Assembly: GCF_009741925.1 (NCBI RefSeq)
Contig: NZ_WPCC01000027.1
Span: forward strand, 1-46,037
Length of the DNA stretch: 46,037 bases
Source of the DNA: Natronomonas sp. CBA1123
GTDB taxonomy: Archaea; Halobacteriota; Halobacteria; Halobacteriales; Haloarculaceae
Direction of reading: 5' to 3'
This document shows, piece after piece, positions 16,666-25,400 of the stretch. Each line of letters opens with the position of its first letter. Positions within the stretch are counted from its first letter, which is position 1. The notes below the pieces were generated by a model. It did not search any database, was not told the origin of the DNA, and saw only the letters and a list, made by a program, of their open reading frames with translations. Both the position numbers and the translations under genes were made by a program.

Positions 16666-17589
16666 TCAGGGCTCCGGCTCCGGGGCTGGCGTTTCGCTCA
16701 CGATGGCTCGGTCGCCGAGCGCCTGCCGGACGGCCTCGTCGAACGGCGTCGGTTCGACGTCGACGAACTCGTCGATGCGGCGGTCGGTGACGACGACGGT
16801 GTTGCGCAGGCCGGCGACGAGTGGCTTCGCAACCGACAACGGCACGTCCGTCAGCAGCCACAGCCACCCCGCAGACAGTCCCGGCGAGAGGATGGGAACC
16901 GGGAGAACGACCGGCGCCCGGCCGGACAGCAACCGGGCGGTGTGTTCGAGTATCTCCTGATACGTCAGCACGTCCGGGCCGCCGATTTCGAACGTCTCGC
17001 CGGCGGTTTCGGGGGCGTCGAGGACGCCGACCAGATAGCCGACGACGTCGTCGACGAAGATGGGCTGACACTCGGTGCGGACCCACCGCGGCGTCACCAT
17101 CACCGGCAGGCGGTCGGCCAGTTGGGTGATGAGCTCGAAGCTCGCCGACCCTTCGCCGACGATGATGGCGGCCCGTAGCGTCGTCAACTCGAACTCGCCG
17201 GAGGCGAGGATGTGTTCGACCTCGCGTCGCGACCGGAGGTGTTCGGACAGTTCGTCGCGGTCGTCGCCCAACCCCCCGAGGTAGACGACGCGCTCGACGT
17301 CTGCGGCCTCGACTGCATCGACGAAGGTGCGGGCGGCCAGTCGGTCCCGCGACTGGAAGTCGCCGCCGGTCCCCATCGAGTGGACGAGATAGTAGGCGGC
17401 CTTGACCGGCGGCACCTCGACGGGTGGGTTCAGGAGGTCGCCCTCGACCACCTCGACGCCGTCGGGGGCGTCGTATCGCTCGATGTCTCTGACCAGAGCG
17501 ACCACGTCGTGGCCCCGTCGTTGGAGGGCTGGAACGAGACGGCTCCCCACGAACCCACTCGCCCCGGTTACGAGTACGCGCATACCCAT
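16666..17589 (-). CDS. NAD(P)-binding SDR, atypical NmrA/NDUFA9-like
   Basis: A 307-residue Rossmann protein. The N-terminal MRVLVTGASGFVGSRLVPAL carries the GxxGxxG nucleotide loop. VKAAYYLVHSMGTGG and VVYLGGLGD resemble the NDUFA9/YbjT group of atypical short-chain dehydrogenases, where the YxxxK catalytic pair is usually missing, as it appears to be here. A C-terminal hydrophobic stretch (LSPGLSAGWLWLLTDVPLSV) suggests membrane contact. The start is ATG 17587-17589, or two codons later at MRVLVTG. It is co-transcribed with the downstream membrane protein, with zero gap. The substrate is unknown. Confidence 0.82.
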   Translation of the reverse strand: MGMRVLVTGASGFVGSRLVPALQRRGHDVVALVRDIERYDAPDGVEVVEGDLLNPPVEVPPVKAAYYLVHSMGTGGDFQSRDRLAARTFVDAVEAADVERVVYLGGLGDDRDELSEHLRSRREVEHILASGEFELTTLRAAIIVGEGSASFELITQLADRLPVMVTPRWVRTECQPIFVDDVVGYLVGVLDAPETAGETFEIGGPDVLTYQEILEHTARLLSGRAPVVLPVPILSPGLSAGWLWLLTDVPLSVAKPLVAGLRNTVVVTDRRIDEFVDVEPTPFDEAVRQALGDRAIVSETPAPEPEP

Positions 17590-17607
17590 AGAACGGGCGC
17601 CGACCTC

Positions 17608-18465
17608 TTAATCCCAACCGGGCGTTTCGGGGGCGTCGAGTCGTTCCTCCACGTCCCGTCCGAGTGTGGGGTCGGGGTCGTCGGTGTCGGCCCGTCGGTT
17701 CCACTCGGCGATGGTCCGGCCGACCCACGAATCGGCGTCGAGAACCGCTTCGCGGGCCGTCTCGTAGCGGTCGGTGTCGATATCGAGGCTGCCGGGTCGG
17801 GAGGCGGCGGCGACGGCGAGGAACTCCGCGCGGTCTTCGGCGGTCGGGTTCCCGGCGGCGATGCGGTCGACCCGGCCCGACAGTCGGTCGACGTCGGGAT
17901 GGGCGAACACCGTCGCGCCGAGGGCGCCGGTCCCGAGAAGTGGCGTCGCGTCGCCGGGATTGGCGTCGAGAAGTCGGTCCCTGCCGAAGGCCGTTTCGAC
18001 GCGCTCGCATTCGGTTTCGGCGGCGAGCGCGAGGTTGTCCGCCGGATACGTGCCGCAGGCGTCGGGATAGCGGTCATCGCCGTGGATGCGACACTGTAGC
18101 GTCTCGGGGTCCAGGAAGACGCAGCTCGGGAGCCACGCGGGGTCCCGACCGAAGGGGCCGACCGGTTTCGGCGACTTCCGCAATCCGACGAAGAAGGCGG
18201 GACGGTCGCCGACGGCGGCGATGTCGTGGCCGTCGACGGAGACGGACGGTCCTTCGCGGGCGTCGAACAGCCGTGGGGTCATCGCGTCGCCGACCCCAGC
18301 CCGGACGAACGCCCGCACCTCGTCGCTGGACAGCGGTACGAGGTTGTACGTGTCGTCCAGCGGGACCAACCCGCCGCGGCGCTCGTGGTCGAGGTCGACG
18401 GCGTCGGGGGCGACCGCGCGCCAGTCGATACAGCAACCGGCACAGCCCTCACAGTCGACGCGCAT
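17608..18465 (-). CDS. YkgJ-family cysteine-cluster protein
   Basis: A 285-residue protein with the zinc/iron-sulfur-type cysteine cluster: MRVDCEGCAGCCIDWRAV at the N-terminus and CVFLDPETLQCRIHGDDRY followed by PDACGTYP at about 115-145. This C-x2-C-x2-CC ... C ... C ... C-x2-YP pattern is that of the YkgJ/UPF0153 group (putative Fe-S or zinc proteins). The C-terminal half is acidic and unremarkable. It lies 18 nt upstream of the SDR start in the same direction, so a three-gene operon is likely. The cofactor is unproven. Confidence 0.82.
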   Translation of the reverse strand: MRVDCEGCAGCCIDWRAVAPDAVDLDHERRGGLVPLDDTYNLVPLSSDEVRAFVRAGVGDAMTPRLFDAREGPSVSVDGHDIAAVGDRPAFFVGLRKSPKPVGPFGRDPAWLPSCVFLDPETLQCRIHGDDRYPDACGTYPADNLALAAETECERVETAFGRDRLLDANPGDATPLLGTGALGATVFAHPDVDRLSGRVDRIAAGNPTAEDRAEFLAVAAASRPGSLDIDTDRYETAREAVLDADSWVGRTIAEWNRRADTDDPDPTLGRDVEERLDAPETPGWD

Positions 18466-18603
18466 ACGTGTGGTTCGCTACCACGAGACAAAACGGTTTT
18501 CACGCCGAAGACCTCGACCGACTCCGTTCGTCGTCGACGGTCTCGCGATCAATCCGCCGTCGTAGGCCGGACGCCTTTTGCTGCCGGATTGCCTACTCCA
18601 CCT

Positions 18604-18810
18604 ATGGCCAAGGAGTCTTGCGACGCCTGCGGCGACGCCGTCCCCATCGGTGGGGGTATCTCGGGGCTGTGGTCGTCGGACCCGCAGGGTACGGGTGGGA
18701 TGACGCTCGAACTCCGCGACGGCACCGAACACTTCCTCTGTTTCGACTGCATCGAGCGATTGCCCGACGACCCCACCGAAGCGGACGTTCTCGAACTCGA
18801 AGCCGAATGA
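18604..18810 (+). CDS. Small zinc-ribbon protein (DUF7561-like)
   Basis: A 68-residue protein, MAKESCDACGDAVPIGGGIS, with C6/C9 and C46/C49 (FLCFDCIERLPDDPT). The two CxxC pairs about 37 residues apart predict one zinc ribbon. It resembles a haloarchaeal family I know as DUF7561, of unknown function. It is the fourth small CxxC protein in the first 19 kb. The start ATG 18604 is the only sensible one: the open frame upstream overlaps the divergent YkgJ gene. Confidence 0.75.
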   Translation: MAKESCDACGDAVPIGGGISGLWSSDPQGTGGMTLELRDGTEHFLCFDCIERLPDDPTEADVLELEAE

Positions 18811-18850
18811 CGCTCGGGACCTCGAACCGCCCTCGGTGACGGGAGGGCCG

Positions 18851-19954
18851 TCAGTCCGTGGCGGCGGTCGTGTCGGGCGTCTCCGAACGTGACGGTTTCG
18901 CCGCGCCAATGTAGTTGTCGAGCGCGTAGGGTCCGGCGCCGGTGATGAGTAGCGCCGAAGCGAGGCTGAACGCACCGATGTGTGCGAGGACGGGGTCGTC
19001 GGGAATGCCGAACAGCGTGAGCGTGAAGACGGACAGCGCGGTCAACGCCGACATCCGGGTGAACAGCCCGAACGCAATCGCGATGCCGAGCCCCAACTCG
19101 GCGAACCCGGCGCCGAGGACCCACAACTCCGGCGGAACCGGGACGAGTTCGACGAGATTGTACTGCTCGACGACGGCCAGCGCCATCTCCGGGGCCAGCA
19201 GTTTCTCGAAGACGCCGAGGAACGCGAAGGTGACGCCCATCCCGACGCGGATGACCGTCGGGACGAACCGCTCGTACGGTTCGATGGCGTCGTTGAGCCA
19301 CGCCGCGGCGTCGTGAATCGGGTCGATTCGTCCGTAGAAAGTGCCTTCGGCGGTTGCGACCGTCCCGAGGGTCTCGTCGGCGCTCGGCCGGCCGCTGCCG
19401 ACGAGCGCGATGGCGAGAAAGCCCGGCACCCACTCGAGGGAGTACACGGCGAGCGGTTCGAGCGCCAGCGTCACGAGGTAGGCCGCGAGACCGACGAGCG
19501 CGGCCACCCGCGTCGCCAGTCCGAACAGCAGAGCGAAGCCGAGGCCGATTTGGAACAGCCTCGTCCCCGGAAACATCGGCTCTACGACCGGGTTGAACAG
19601 ATAGCCGGCGAACCCGGCGCCGACGAGCGGGAGGCCGAACCCGAGTCGGAGGAGCCACGGGAGTAAATCGTCGTAGTCGCCCATCGCTATCCTGAACACC
19701 GCCACGTCTCGGCGGAACGGCCGCACTCGGAGGTAGACGAGGAGGGCCAGAAGCGTCGCGATGGCCCCGCCCCCGAGCACTGCCGCGTTCGTCGGGTCGG
19801 TCAGCGACGCGGCGAGGAACTGGAGTCCGTCACCGACGTCGTCCGCGTTCGTCACGTAGCGCACGTGAGCGGCCGCCACCCCTGGGACGGCGAGGAGCCC
19901 GAGGACGGCCGACAGGAGCCACCTGTGGGGTCGTTCGGCGCGAGGTTCTAACAT
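18851..19954 (-). CDS. DoxX-family membrane protein with two tandem DoxX-like halves
   Basis: A 367-residue membrane protein. After a signal-like first helix (LLSAVLGLLAVPGVAAAHV) and a second helix near 60-80, two halves resemble each other. LLRLGFGLPLVGAGFAGYLF with FQIGLGFALLFGLATRVAAL (about 100-160) matches VIRVGMGVTFAFLGVFEKLL with AELGLGIAIAFGLFTRMSAL (about 235-300). Each half is a four-helix DoxX-type unit. DoxX proteins are linked to thiosulfate:quinone oxidoreductase or to unknown redox functions. ATG 19952-19954 has an AT-rich element (aatataagg) only about 13 nt upstream, so the true start could be slightly different. Confidence 0.82.
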   Translation of the reverse strand: MLEPRAERPHRWLLSAVLGLLAVPGVAAAHVRYVTNADDVGDGLQFLAASLTDPTNAAVLGGGAIATLLALLVYLRVRPFRRDVAVFRIAMGDYDDLLPWLLRLGFGLPLVGAGFAGYLFNPVVEPMFPGTRLFQIGLGFALLFGLATRVAALVGLAAYLVTLALEPLAVYSLEWVPGFLAIALVGSGRPSADETLGTVATAEGTFYGRIDPIHDAAAWLNDAIEPYERFVPTVIRVGMGVTFAFLGVFEKLLAPEMALAVVEQYNLVELVPVPPELWVLGAGFAELGLGIAIAFGLFTRMSALTALSVFTLTLFGIPDDPVLAHIGAFSLASALLITGAGPYALDNYIGAAKPSRSETPDTTAATD

Positions 19955-20052
19955 AATCTTTCCTTATATTTTCGAACCACCTAAATCCGCGGTCGGTGGG
20001 CGACAGCACGGCCAAGCGATGACTTTAGGACGGTGCCACCGTTCGATTCGGT

Positions 20053-21807
20053 GTGGACCCGTCGCGAATCGTCGAGGAGTTCCCCGCGCCGTCGTTCCGC
20101 GGGGCCCAAGAGCAAGCCCTCAGTGACATCCGCGACGCCTTCGCCGCCGGCAACGATGTCGTCCTCGTGCGTGCGCCGACCGGTAGCGGCAAGTCGCTTC
20201 TCGCCCGCGCTATCGCCGGGTGTGCCCGCCGCCCCGGCGAGGCCGACCACGTCCAGGCCACCGGCGCCTACTACACCACGCCGCAGGTGTCCCAACTCGA
20301 CGACGTGGCCGGCGACGAACTGCTCGAAGACCTGAGCGTCATCCGCGGGAAGTCCAACTACGACTGCATCCTCCCCGGCGAGACTTCGACGCCGGTCAAT
20401 CAGGCTCCCTGCGCTCGCGAGCGGGGATTCGACTGCCCCGTCAAACATCGGTGTCCGTACTTTTCTGACCGCGCCATCGCATCGAACCGCGACATCGCGG
20501 CGATGACGCTGGCATACTTCATGCAAACCGCCGGCAGCGACGTGTTCGGCAAGCGCGACGTGGTCGTCGTCGACGAGGCCCACGGCCTCGCCGAGTGGGC
20601 GGAAATGTACGCCACCATCGACCTCTCGCCCGCCGAAGTGCCGGTGTGGGACGCCTGCGAACCGCCGAAAATCGACGGCCTCTCCGATGTCGAGGACTAC
20701 GTCGAGCGACTGACGAGCGTCTGTTCGCGCCGACAGGAGGAACTCCGGGGGAAACTCGAACTCTCGCCGGCGGAGGCCGAAGAACGGGACCAACTCGCGG
20801 AACTGGTTCGCGATTTGGGCTGGTTCCTCGAGGACCTCCGTGACCCCGAGAGTCCGACGACGTGGGTGGCCGACCAAAGCGAGAATCGCGCTATCACCGT
20901 CAAACCGCTGGACCCGGCGAGATATCTCCACCACACCGTCTGGGACCGCGGCAACCGGTTCGCCCTGCTGTCGGCGACCATCCTCAACAAGGACGCCTTC
21001 TGCCGAAGTGCGGGCCTGAACCCCGACAAGGTCGCGCTGGTCGACGTGCCCCACACCTTCCCCGTCGAGAACCGCCCGCTGTACGACGTGACACAGGGGA
21101 AGATGACCTACGAACACCGCGATGAGACCCTCCCGAAGGTCGCCCGGAGCATCGTCCGAATCATGGCGAAACACGACGACGAGAAGGGGCTGATACACGC
21201 CCACTCCTACGATATCGCCGACCGCCTCCACGAGTTACTCGACGACTTCGGCGTCGCAGACCGGGTTCGCGGCCACGACAGCGAGAACCGCGACGCCGCC
21301 CTGTCGGGGTGGAAACGGAGCTCCGGCGCCGACGTGTTCGTCTCCGTGAAGATGGAGGAGGCGCTGGATTTGAACGGCGACCTCTGTCGGTGGCAGGTGC
21401 TGTGTAAGGCGCCGTATCCGAACACGAACGACTCCCGGGTCGCCCAGCGACTCGAAGACGGCCAGTGGGGGTGGTACTACCGGACGGCGCTGCGGACGGT
21501 GATTCAGGCCTGCGGTCGGGTCGTCAGAGCGCCTGACGACTACGGAGCGACGTACCTCGCCGATGCCTCGCTCGTCGACCTCTTCGAGCGCGCCCGCCAC
21601 GATATGCCCGAGTGGTTCGAAGCGCAAGTCGACCGGATGACTCGTCCGGAGCTCCCGGCGTTCGACCCGCCGTCGGCCGTCGGCGACGCCTCTGAGTCGA
21701 AATCAACCCCATCCCAACCGCGCTCGAAATCGAAATCGACCTCGAACGCCCGACGCTCGGGGTCCATCGACGACCACCCGCTGTCGGACGTGTGGGGCGA
21801 CGGTTAG
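20053..21807 (+). CDS. XPD/Rad3-like superfamily 2 DNA helicase with Fe-S cysteines
   Basis: A 584-residue helicase starting at GTG 20053. Walker A APTGSGKS is at residues 41-48 and the DEAH box at 174-177. Between them lie four cysteines, C105, C120, C128 and C134, in the position of the XPD/FancJ/DinG iron-sulfur cluster. Motif VI is QACGRVVRAPDDYGATYLAD near the end of the helicase core. The last 60 residues are Ser/Lys-rich low complexity, ending PLSDVWGDG. Family members unwind 5'-3' in repair and replication. A second paralogue is at 35803-38220. Its stop overlaps by 4 nt with the stop of a minus-strand microprotein. Confidence 0.9.
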   Translation: MDPSRIVEEFPAPSFRGAQEQALSDIRDAFAAGNDVVLVRAPTGSGKSLLARAIAGCARRPGEADHVQATGAYYTTPQVSQLDDVAGDELLEDLSVIRGKSNYDCILPGETSTPVNQAPCARERGFDCPVKHRCPYFSDRAIASNRDIAAMTLAYFMQTAGSDVFGKRDVVVVDEAHGLAEWAEMYATIDLSPAEVPVWDACEPPKIDGLSDVEDYVERLTSVCSRRQEELRGKLELSPAEAEERDQLAELVRDLGWFLEDLRDPESPTTWVADQSENRAITVKPLDPARYLHHTVWDRGNRFALLSATILNKDAFCRSAGLNPDKVALVDVPHTFPVENRPLYDVTQGKMTYEHRDETLPKVARSIVRIMAKHDDEKGLIHAHSYDIADRLHELLDDFGVADRVRGHDSENRDAALSGWKRSSGADVFVSVKMEEALDLNGDLCRWQVLCKAPYPNTNDSRVAQRLEDGQWGWYYRTALRTVIQACGRVVRAPDDYGATYLADASLVDLFERARHDMPEWFEAQVDRMTRPELPAFDPPSAVGDASESKSTPSQPRSKSKSTSNARRSGSIDDHPLSDVWGDG

Positions 21808-21887
21808 AACAGACTCGCCGCGTAGGCGACCATCGATGTCACCATCAGCAGCGCGAAGAACAGCGCGAAGATTTTCTGTCGGTCCAT
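21804..21887 (-). CDS. 27-residue membrane microprotein
   Basis: A very short open frame starting MDRQKIFALFFALLMVTSMV, then a short hydrophobic end and TAA. It would form a single membrane helix with a basic N-terminus. Support for it being real: a TATA box (21909-21917) is centred 26 nt before ATG 21887, exact for a leaderless transcript; the composition is strongly hydrophobic and unlike random GC-rich sequence; and I recall similar tiny proteins in haloarchaea, which I cannot verify. It shares TTAG (21804-21807) with the helicase stop. Role is unknown. Confidence 0.6.
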   Translation of the reverse strand: MDRQKIFALFFALLMVTSMVAYAASLF

Positions 21888-21908
21888 ACCCGGCGTTGCT
21901 CCCGCCGT

Positions 21909-21917
21909 CCTATAAGT
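21909..21917 (-). promoter_or_regulatory. TATA box of the 27-residue microprotein
   Basis: The minus strand reads acttatagg, centred 26 nt before ATG 21887. It overlaps the end of the upstream amidohydrolase gene (stop at 21910), giving the tiny gene its own promoter. Confidence 0.55.
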
Positions 21918-23130
21918 CCCTCGCCGTCGCGTCGACCCGAGTCCCGGCCCGGAACGTCGCTTCCACGTCCCGAACCGCCTCGATGCCGTCGCGGGGGTCG
22001 CTTCCCAACGCGAGGAAGTCCGCCCGAGCGCCCGGCGTCAGCGTTCCGACGTCGTCGGGGACCGTCCGCCCGGCGACGCGCGTCGCCGATTCGATGGCCG
22101 CCACCGGCGAGAGGCCGACCTCCTCGACGAGCAGTTCGAGTTCGAGGGCGTTCTCGCCGTGGGGAACGAGGTCGGGTCCCATGAAGTCCGTCCCGGTGGC
22201 GATGGGGACGCCGGCCTCGTGGGCGCGGCGGACCGACTCGACGTGGGCGTCGAAGGCCTCCCGGGCCTTCCGCAGTCCGTACTCGGGGACGCCGTGGTCG
22301 GCACCCGATTCGACGATGCGGAACATGATGGCGAGTGTCGGGACGAACGTCGCGTCGGTCTCGAGCATGAGGTTGATGGCTTCCTCGTCGAGGTAGAAGC
22401 CGTGCTCGATGGTGCCGACGCCGTTCTCCAGTGCCGCGACGACGCCCTCGGTTCCCTGTGCGTGGCTGGCGACCTGCAGGCCCGCCCGCTCGGCCTCCTC
22501 GGTGAACGCCCGGATTTCGGCGTCGGTGAACTGCCGTTCGTCGGGGGCGTCCCTCTCCGAGAGGACGCCGCCGGTCGTCATTATTTTCAGGCAGTCGACG
22601 CCCTCGCGAAGCCGCTGTCTGGCGGTCTTTCGGCACTCGTCTTCGCCGTCGGCCAGCGTCGCGATACCGAGGCCGTCCTCGCTGGCCCACTCGTAGGGGA
22701 GGAAGTGGGCGTCGCCGTGGCCGCCGGTTTGAGAAATCGAGCGCCCGCTGGTGTAGATGCGCGGTCCCGCCACGTCGCCCGATTCGATGGCCTCCCTGAG
22801 CCCCAACGCGACCGTACTGCCGAGGTCCCGAACCGAGGTGAAGCCGGCGTCGAGCAACCGCCGACAGTCAGTGGTCGCCCGGGCCGCACACACCGCATCG
22901 CTCGCCAGCACCCAGTCGGTCGGCTCCATCGTCCGCAACCCCTGCATGTGGACGTGGGCGTCGATGAACCCCGGAACGACGACGCTGTCGGTCAAATCCA
23001 GTCGTTCGCCGGTCGGGTCGACGTCCTCCAGTGGGCCGGCCTCGGTTACGGTCCCGTCTTCGACAGTGAACCGTCCATCTTCCAGAACGCGGCCGTCGCC
23101 GTCGAGAAGCGTGCCGCAATCGACGTGCAT
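21910..23130 (-). CDS. Amidohydrolase-superfamily metal-dependent hydrolase
   Basis: A 406-residue TIM-barrel hydrolase. The binuclear metal site is complete: H59 and H61 in FIDAHVHM, the bridging lysine K182 in DCLKIMTTGG, H223 in SHAQG, H243 in IEHGF and D315 in ATGTDFMGP. The small composite beta domain occupies both ends (MHVDCGTLLDGDGRVLEDGR and the final DVEATFRAGTRV). It fits the imidazolonepropionase/Xaa-Pro dipeptidase-like subgroup; the substrate is not predictable. Length is normal. The upstream gene taw2 ends 53 nt away, so co-transcription is possible. Confidence 0.88.
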   Translation of the reverse strand: MHVDCGTLLDGDGRVLEDGRFTVEDGTVTEAGPLEDVDPTGERLDLTDSVVVPGFIDAHVHMQGLRTMEPTDWVLASDAVCAARATTDCRRLLDAGFTSVRDLGSTVALGLREAIESGDVAGPRIYTSGRSISQTGGHGDAHFLPYEWASEDGLGIATLADGEDECRKTARQRLREGVDCLKIMTTGGVLSERDAPDERQFTDAEIRAFTEEAERAGLQVASHAQGTEGVVAALENGVGTIEHGFYLDEEAINLMLETDATFVPTLAIMFRIVESGADHGVPEYGLRKAREAFDAHVESVRRAHEAGVPIATGTDFMGPDLVPHGENALELELLVEEVGLSPVAAIESATRVAGRTVPDDVGTLTPGARADFLALGSDPRDGIEAVRDVEATFRAGTRVDATARDL

Positions 23131-23183
23131 ACTCCTTCGTGCGGGTCCAACTCACATAGCATCGGCGGTCACCCCCGTCTCGG

Positions 23184-24221
23184 TCAGTCCACACGAGCGT
23201 CGACGACGCCGTGGACGACGCCGGCGCTGTGGCTCTTCACAACGCGGGTGTCCAGTATCTCGACCGCCCGCCCGTCGGTCTCCGCGGCGGCCTCCAATCG
23301 CGCGATTGGCCGCTCCGGAAACCGCTTTTCGGGCGTCGCTTCGTGGAGGTGAAGCGTTCCACCCGAAACGAGGGCGTCGAGTGCGGAATCGAGGTACTCT
23401 GCGGCCTCGTAGTAGCCCATCACGACCCGGTCGGCGGTCGTCTCCACCTCTCGGCAGTCGCCCAAGACGGCCCGAAATCGCTCGGAGACCCCGTTCAACA
23501 TCGCGTTCTCGACGAGCAGGCGGTAGGAGTCGGGGTCGATTTCGGCGGCAGTCACCTCGGCGCCACCGCGGGCCATCGGCAACGCGAAGTATCCGATACC
23601 GGCGAACATGTCGAAGACCCGTTCGCCGGACTCGACGACCTCGCCCATCCGGGCGCGTTCGGCCTTGTTCCCTGGCGAGAACATGACACGCGAGAGGTCC
23701 ACGGCGTACTTCGTGCCGTGTTCGACGTGGACGGTTTCGGTGTCGCCGGTTCCGGCGACGACCTCGGCGGTGGGGTCCCGGCGCGTGCCGTCGATGCCAC
23801 CGCGGGCCAGCACCGTATCGGCCTCGCCGTGGAGGTCGAGCAGCGCCTCGCCGACCGCCTCGCGCCGGTCTGCGGGAAGCGACCCCTCGGCAGACACGTC
23901 GCCGAAATCGGCGAGGACGACGCTACCGATGACGGCCCACGACCCGGGTGCCGCGTCGATTTCAGCCGCCGAGAAGCCGCGGTCGGCCAGTAGGTTGTCG
24001 AGGCCGCGCTCCCGACGCGGCAACTCGACGGAGCGAACGTCGGTGACAGCCGTCGACTGAGGCGGTTTGATGACGGGAACGGCGATGTGGCTCTCGCCGT
24101 AGGGTTCGACGCTCCGACCGGAGTCGTAAACGCCCTCCTCGCGGAGCGCGTCGATGGCCGTCTGCGTTCGCGACTTCTCGACGACTGCGGCGAGGTCGCT
24201 GCCGTCGTCGCCGGCGGTCAT
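23184..24221 (-). CDS. taw2: Taw2, tRNA-Phe wyosine aminocarboxypropyltransferase
   Basis: A 345-residue Trm5/TYW2-fold enzyme. Taw2 transfers the 3-amino-3-carboxypropyl group of SAM to 4-demethylwyosine at position 37 of tRNA-Phe. The SAM loop is VFDMFAGIGYFALPMA, with the acidic ribose contact in TAAEID. The motif after the fold reads DRVVMGYYEAAEYLDSALDA and then LHLHEATPEK, matching archaeal TYW2 (DRVIMGY...FLD...HYHE) rather than the NPPY/NLPK type of Trm5. The N-terminal part is the D1/D2-like binding region. ATG 24219-24221 overlaps the nmd3 stop by 4 nt (ATGA), implying translational coupling. Confidence 0.85.
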   Translation of the reverse strand: MTAGDDGSDLAAVVEKSRTQTAIDALREEGVYDSGRSVEPYGESHIAVPVIKPPQSTAVTDVRSVELPRRERGLDNLLADRGFSAAEIDAAPGSWAVIGSVVLADFGDVSAEGSLPADRREAVGEALLDLHGEADTVLARGGIDGTRRDPTAEVVAGTGDTETVHVEHGTKYAVDLSRVMFSPGNKAERARMGEVVESGERVFDMFAGIGYFALPMARGGAEVTAAEIDPDSYRLLVENAMLNGVSERFRAVLGDCREVETTADRVVMGYYEAAEYLDSALDALVSGGTLHLHEATPEKRFPERPIARLEAAAETDGRAVEILDTRVVKSHSAGVVHGVVDARVD

Positions 24222-25346
24222 TCCTCGTCGCCGTCGGGCAGGACATGCAGTCCCTCACGGTGTTTCAACACCGGCACCTCGTCGGCGTCGGGGTCCATGT
24301 AGTCGGGCCGTGGGACGGTCTTCGATTCGAAGGTTTCGGGGTCCAGCACCTGCACCGCACGCTCGTCTTCGATTGCGACGACGGTCGTCCGTTCGGCGTC
24401 CGCTCGGGTCCCGAGTTTCCGGGCGTCGGGGGGCGATGCCCTCCTCGAAGTCGGCCTCGTAGCGCTCGCCGGTCTCCACCCGCTTGCCCTTGAGGTTCCC
24501 GTGGGCGCTGGTGACGACGACGGGGCCGTCGCCGTCGTCGAGGTCGATGACGTCGCCGGGCGTATACGGCGGCAGACGCGCGACGAAGGTGACGCGGTAC
24601 ACCTCGTTGCCGTCGCCGTCCTCGGTGACGAGCGTCGGCGCATCCGACACCGACCCGCCCAATTCCCGGACGATGCGGTGGGCGATACCCTGGCCCATCT
24701 GGTTGGTGGAGATTTTCATGTTCAGGCCGTCTTTCGTCTCTTTGGTCTCGGTGATGAACGCGTTGCGGTCGCCCGTCGCCTCCCGTTCGGCGATGTACTC
24801 CTCGGCGATTTCCTTCGCACGGTCGTTCTCCTCGGGCGTCGGGTTGCGGTCGGTACCCCGAACCTGGACGATGGCGGCGTAGTAATCGCCGGCGATGCGA
24901 CCACAGCGGTCGCAGGTCTCCCGGGAGATGTAGACCGGGACGGTCACTTCCTCCGAGAGCGGCGTCTCACGGATACGGCCGGTGAACAGACAGTGCATCC
25001 GGATGGTGTTCTGGTCGATTTGCTCGGGTTCGACGCCCCAGTCGACCTCTTCGGCGTCGACGTGGACCGACAGCTGTTCGGCCGTCTCCTCGACGGCGAT
25101 GTCGGTGTAGTCGCGGGCGCCCACGTCGACCCAGCGCTTCCCGCGGTGGAGGGCGCCACACTGGCTACACACCCGGACCTCGATTCGGTCGGGGGCGTCG
25201 ACCAACTCGAAGTCCTCGAAGTAGCAGTCGTCACACAGTACGGAATCGGGGTCTTTCGGTCCGCCCGGAAGGTCGGCCTCTGACGGCCGCTCGACGGCGT
25301 CGCCACAGCGCGGGCAGAACTCACCGGAGCGGGGACCGGAACTCAT
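24218..25346 (-). CDS. nmd3: NMD3-family ribosome maturation protein, +1 frameshift
   Basis: Archaeal NMD3 homologue; in eukaryotes NMD3 is the export adapter of the large ribosomal subunit. Four-cysteine zinc units are visible: FCPRCGDAV, VLCDDCYF, VCSQCGALH and TCDRCGRI. The middle NMD3 domain includes FITETKETKDGLNMKISTNQ. At plus-strand 24428-24433 six G (minus-strand C6) shift the frame; five C would read EEGIAPDARKLGTRADAERT and give 375 residues ending HREGLHVLPDGDEE. The two parts overlap cleanly, so the C-terminal SH3/OB part is intact apart from the single extra base. A TATA-like cttaaacg lies 27 nt before ATG 25344-25346. It heads an operon with taw2. Confidence 0.87.
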
Positions 25347-25369
25347 TGGCGGTCGTAATCGGCGGAGGC

Positions 25370-25377
25370 GTTTAAGC
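25370..25377 (-). promoter_or_regulatory. TATA-like box of the nmd3-taw2 operon
   Basis: The minus strand reads gcttaaac, centred 27 nt before the nmd3 ATG at 25346, fitting a leaderless transcript. Confidence 0.5.
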
Positions 25378-25400
25378 GGCGCGGCACGCGGACGTGCCGT

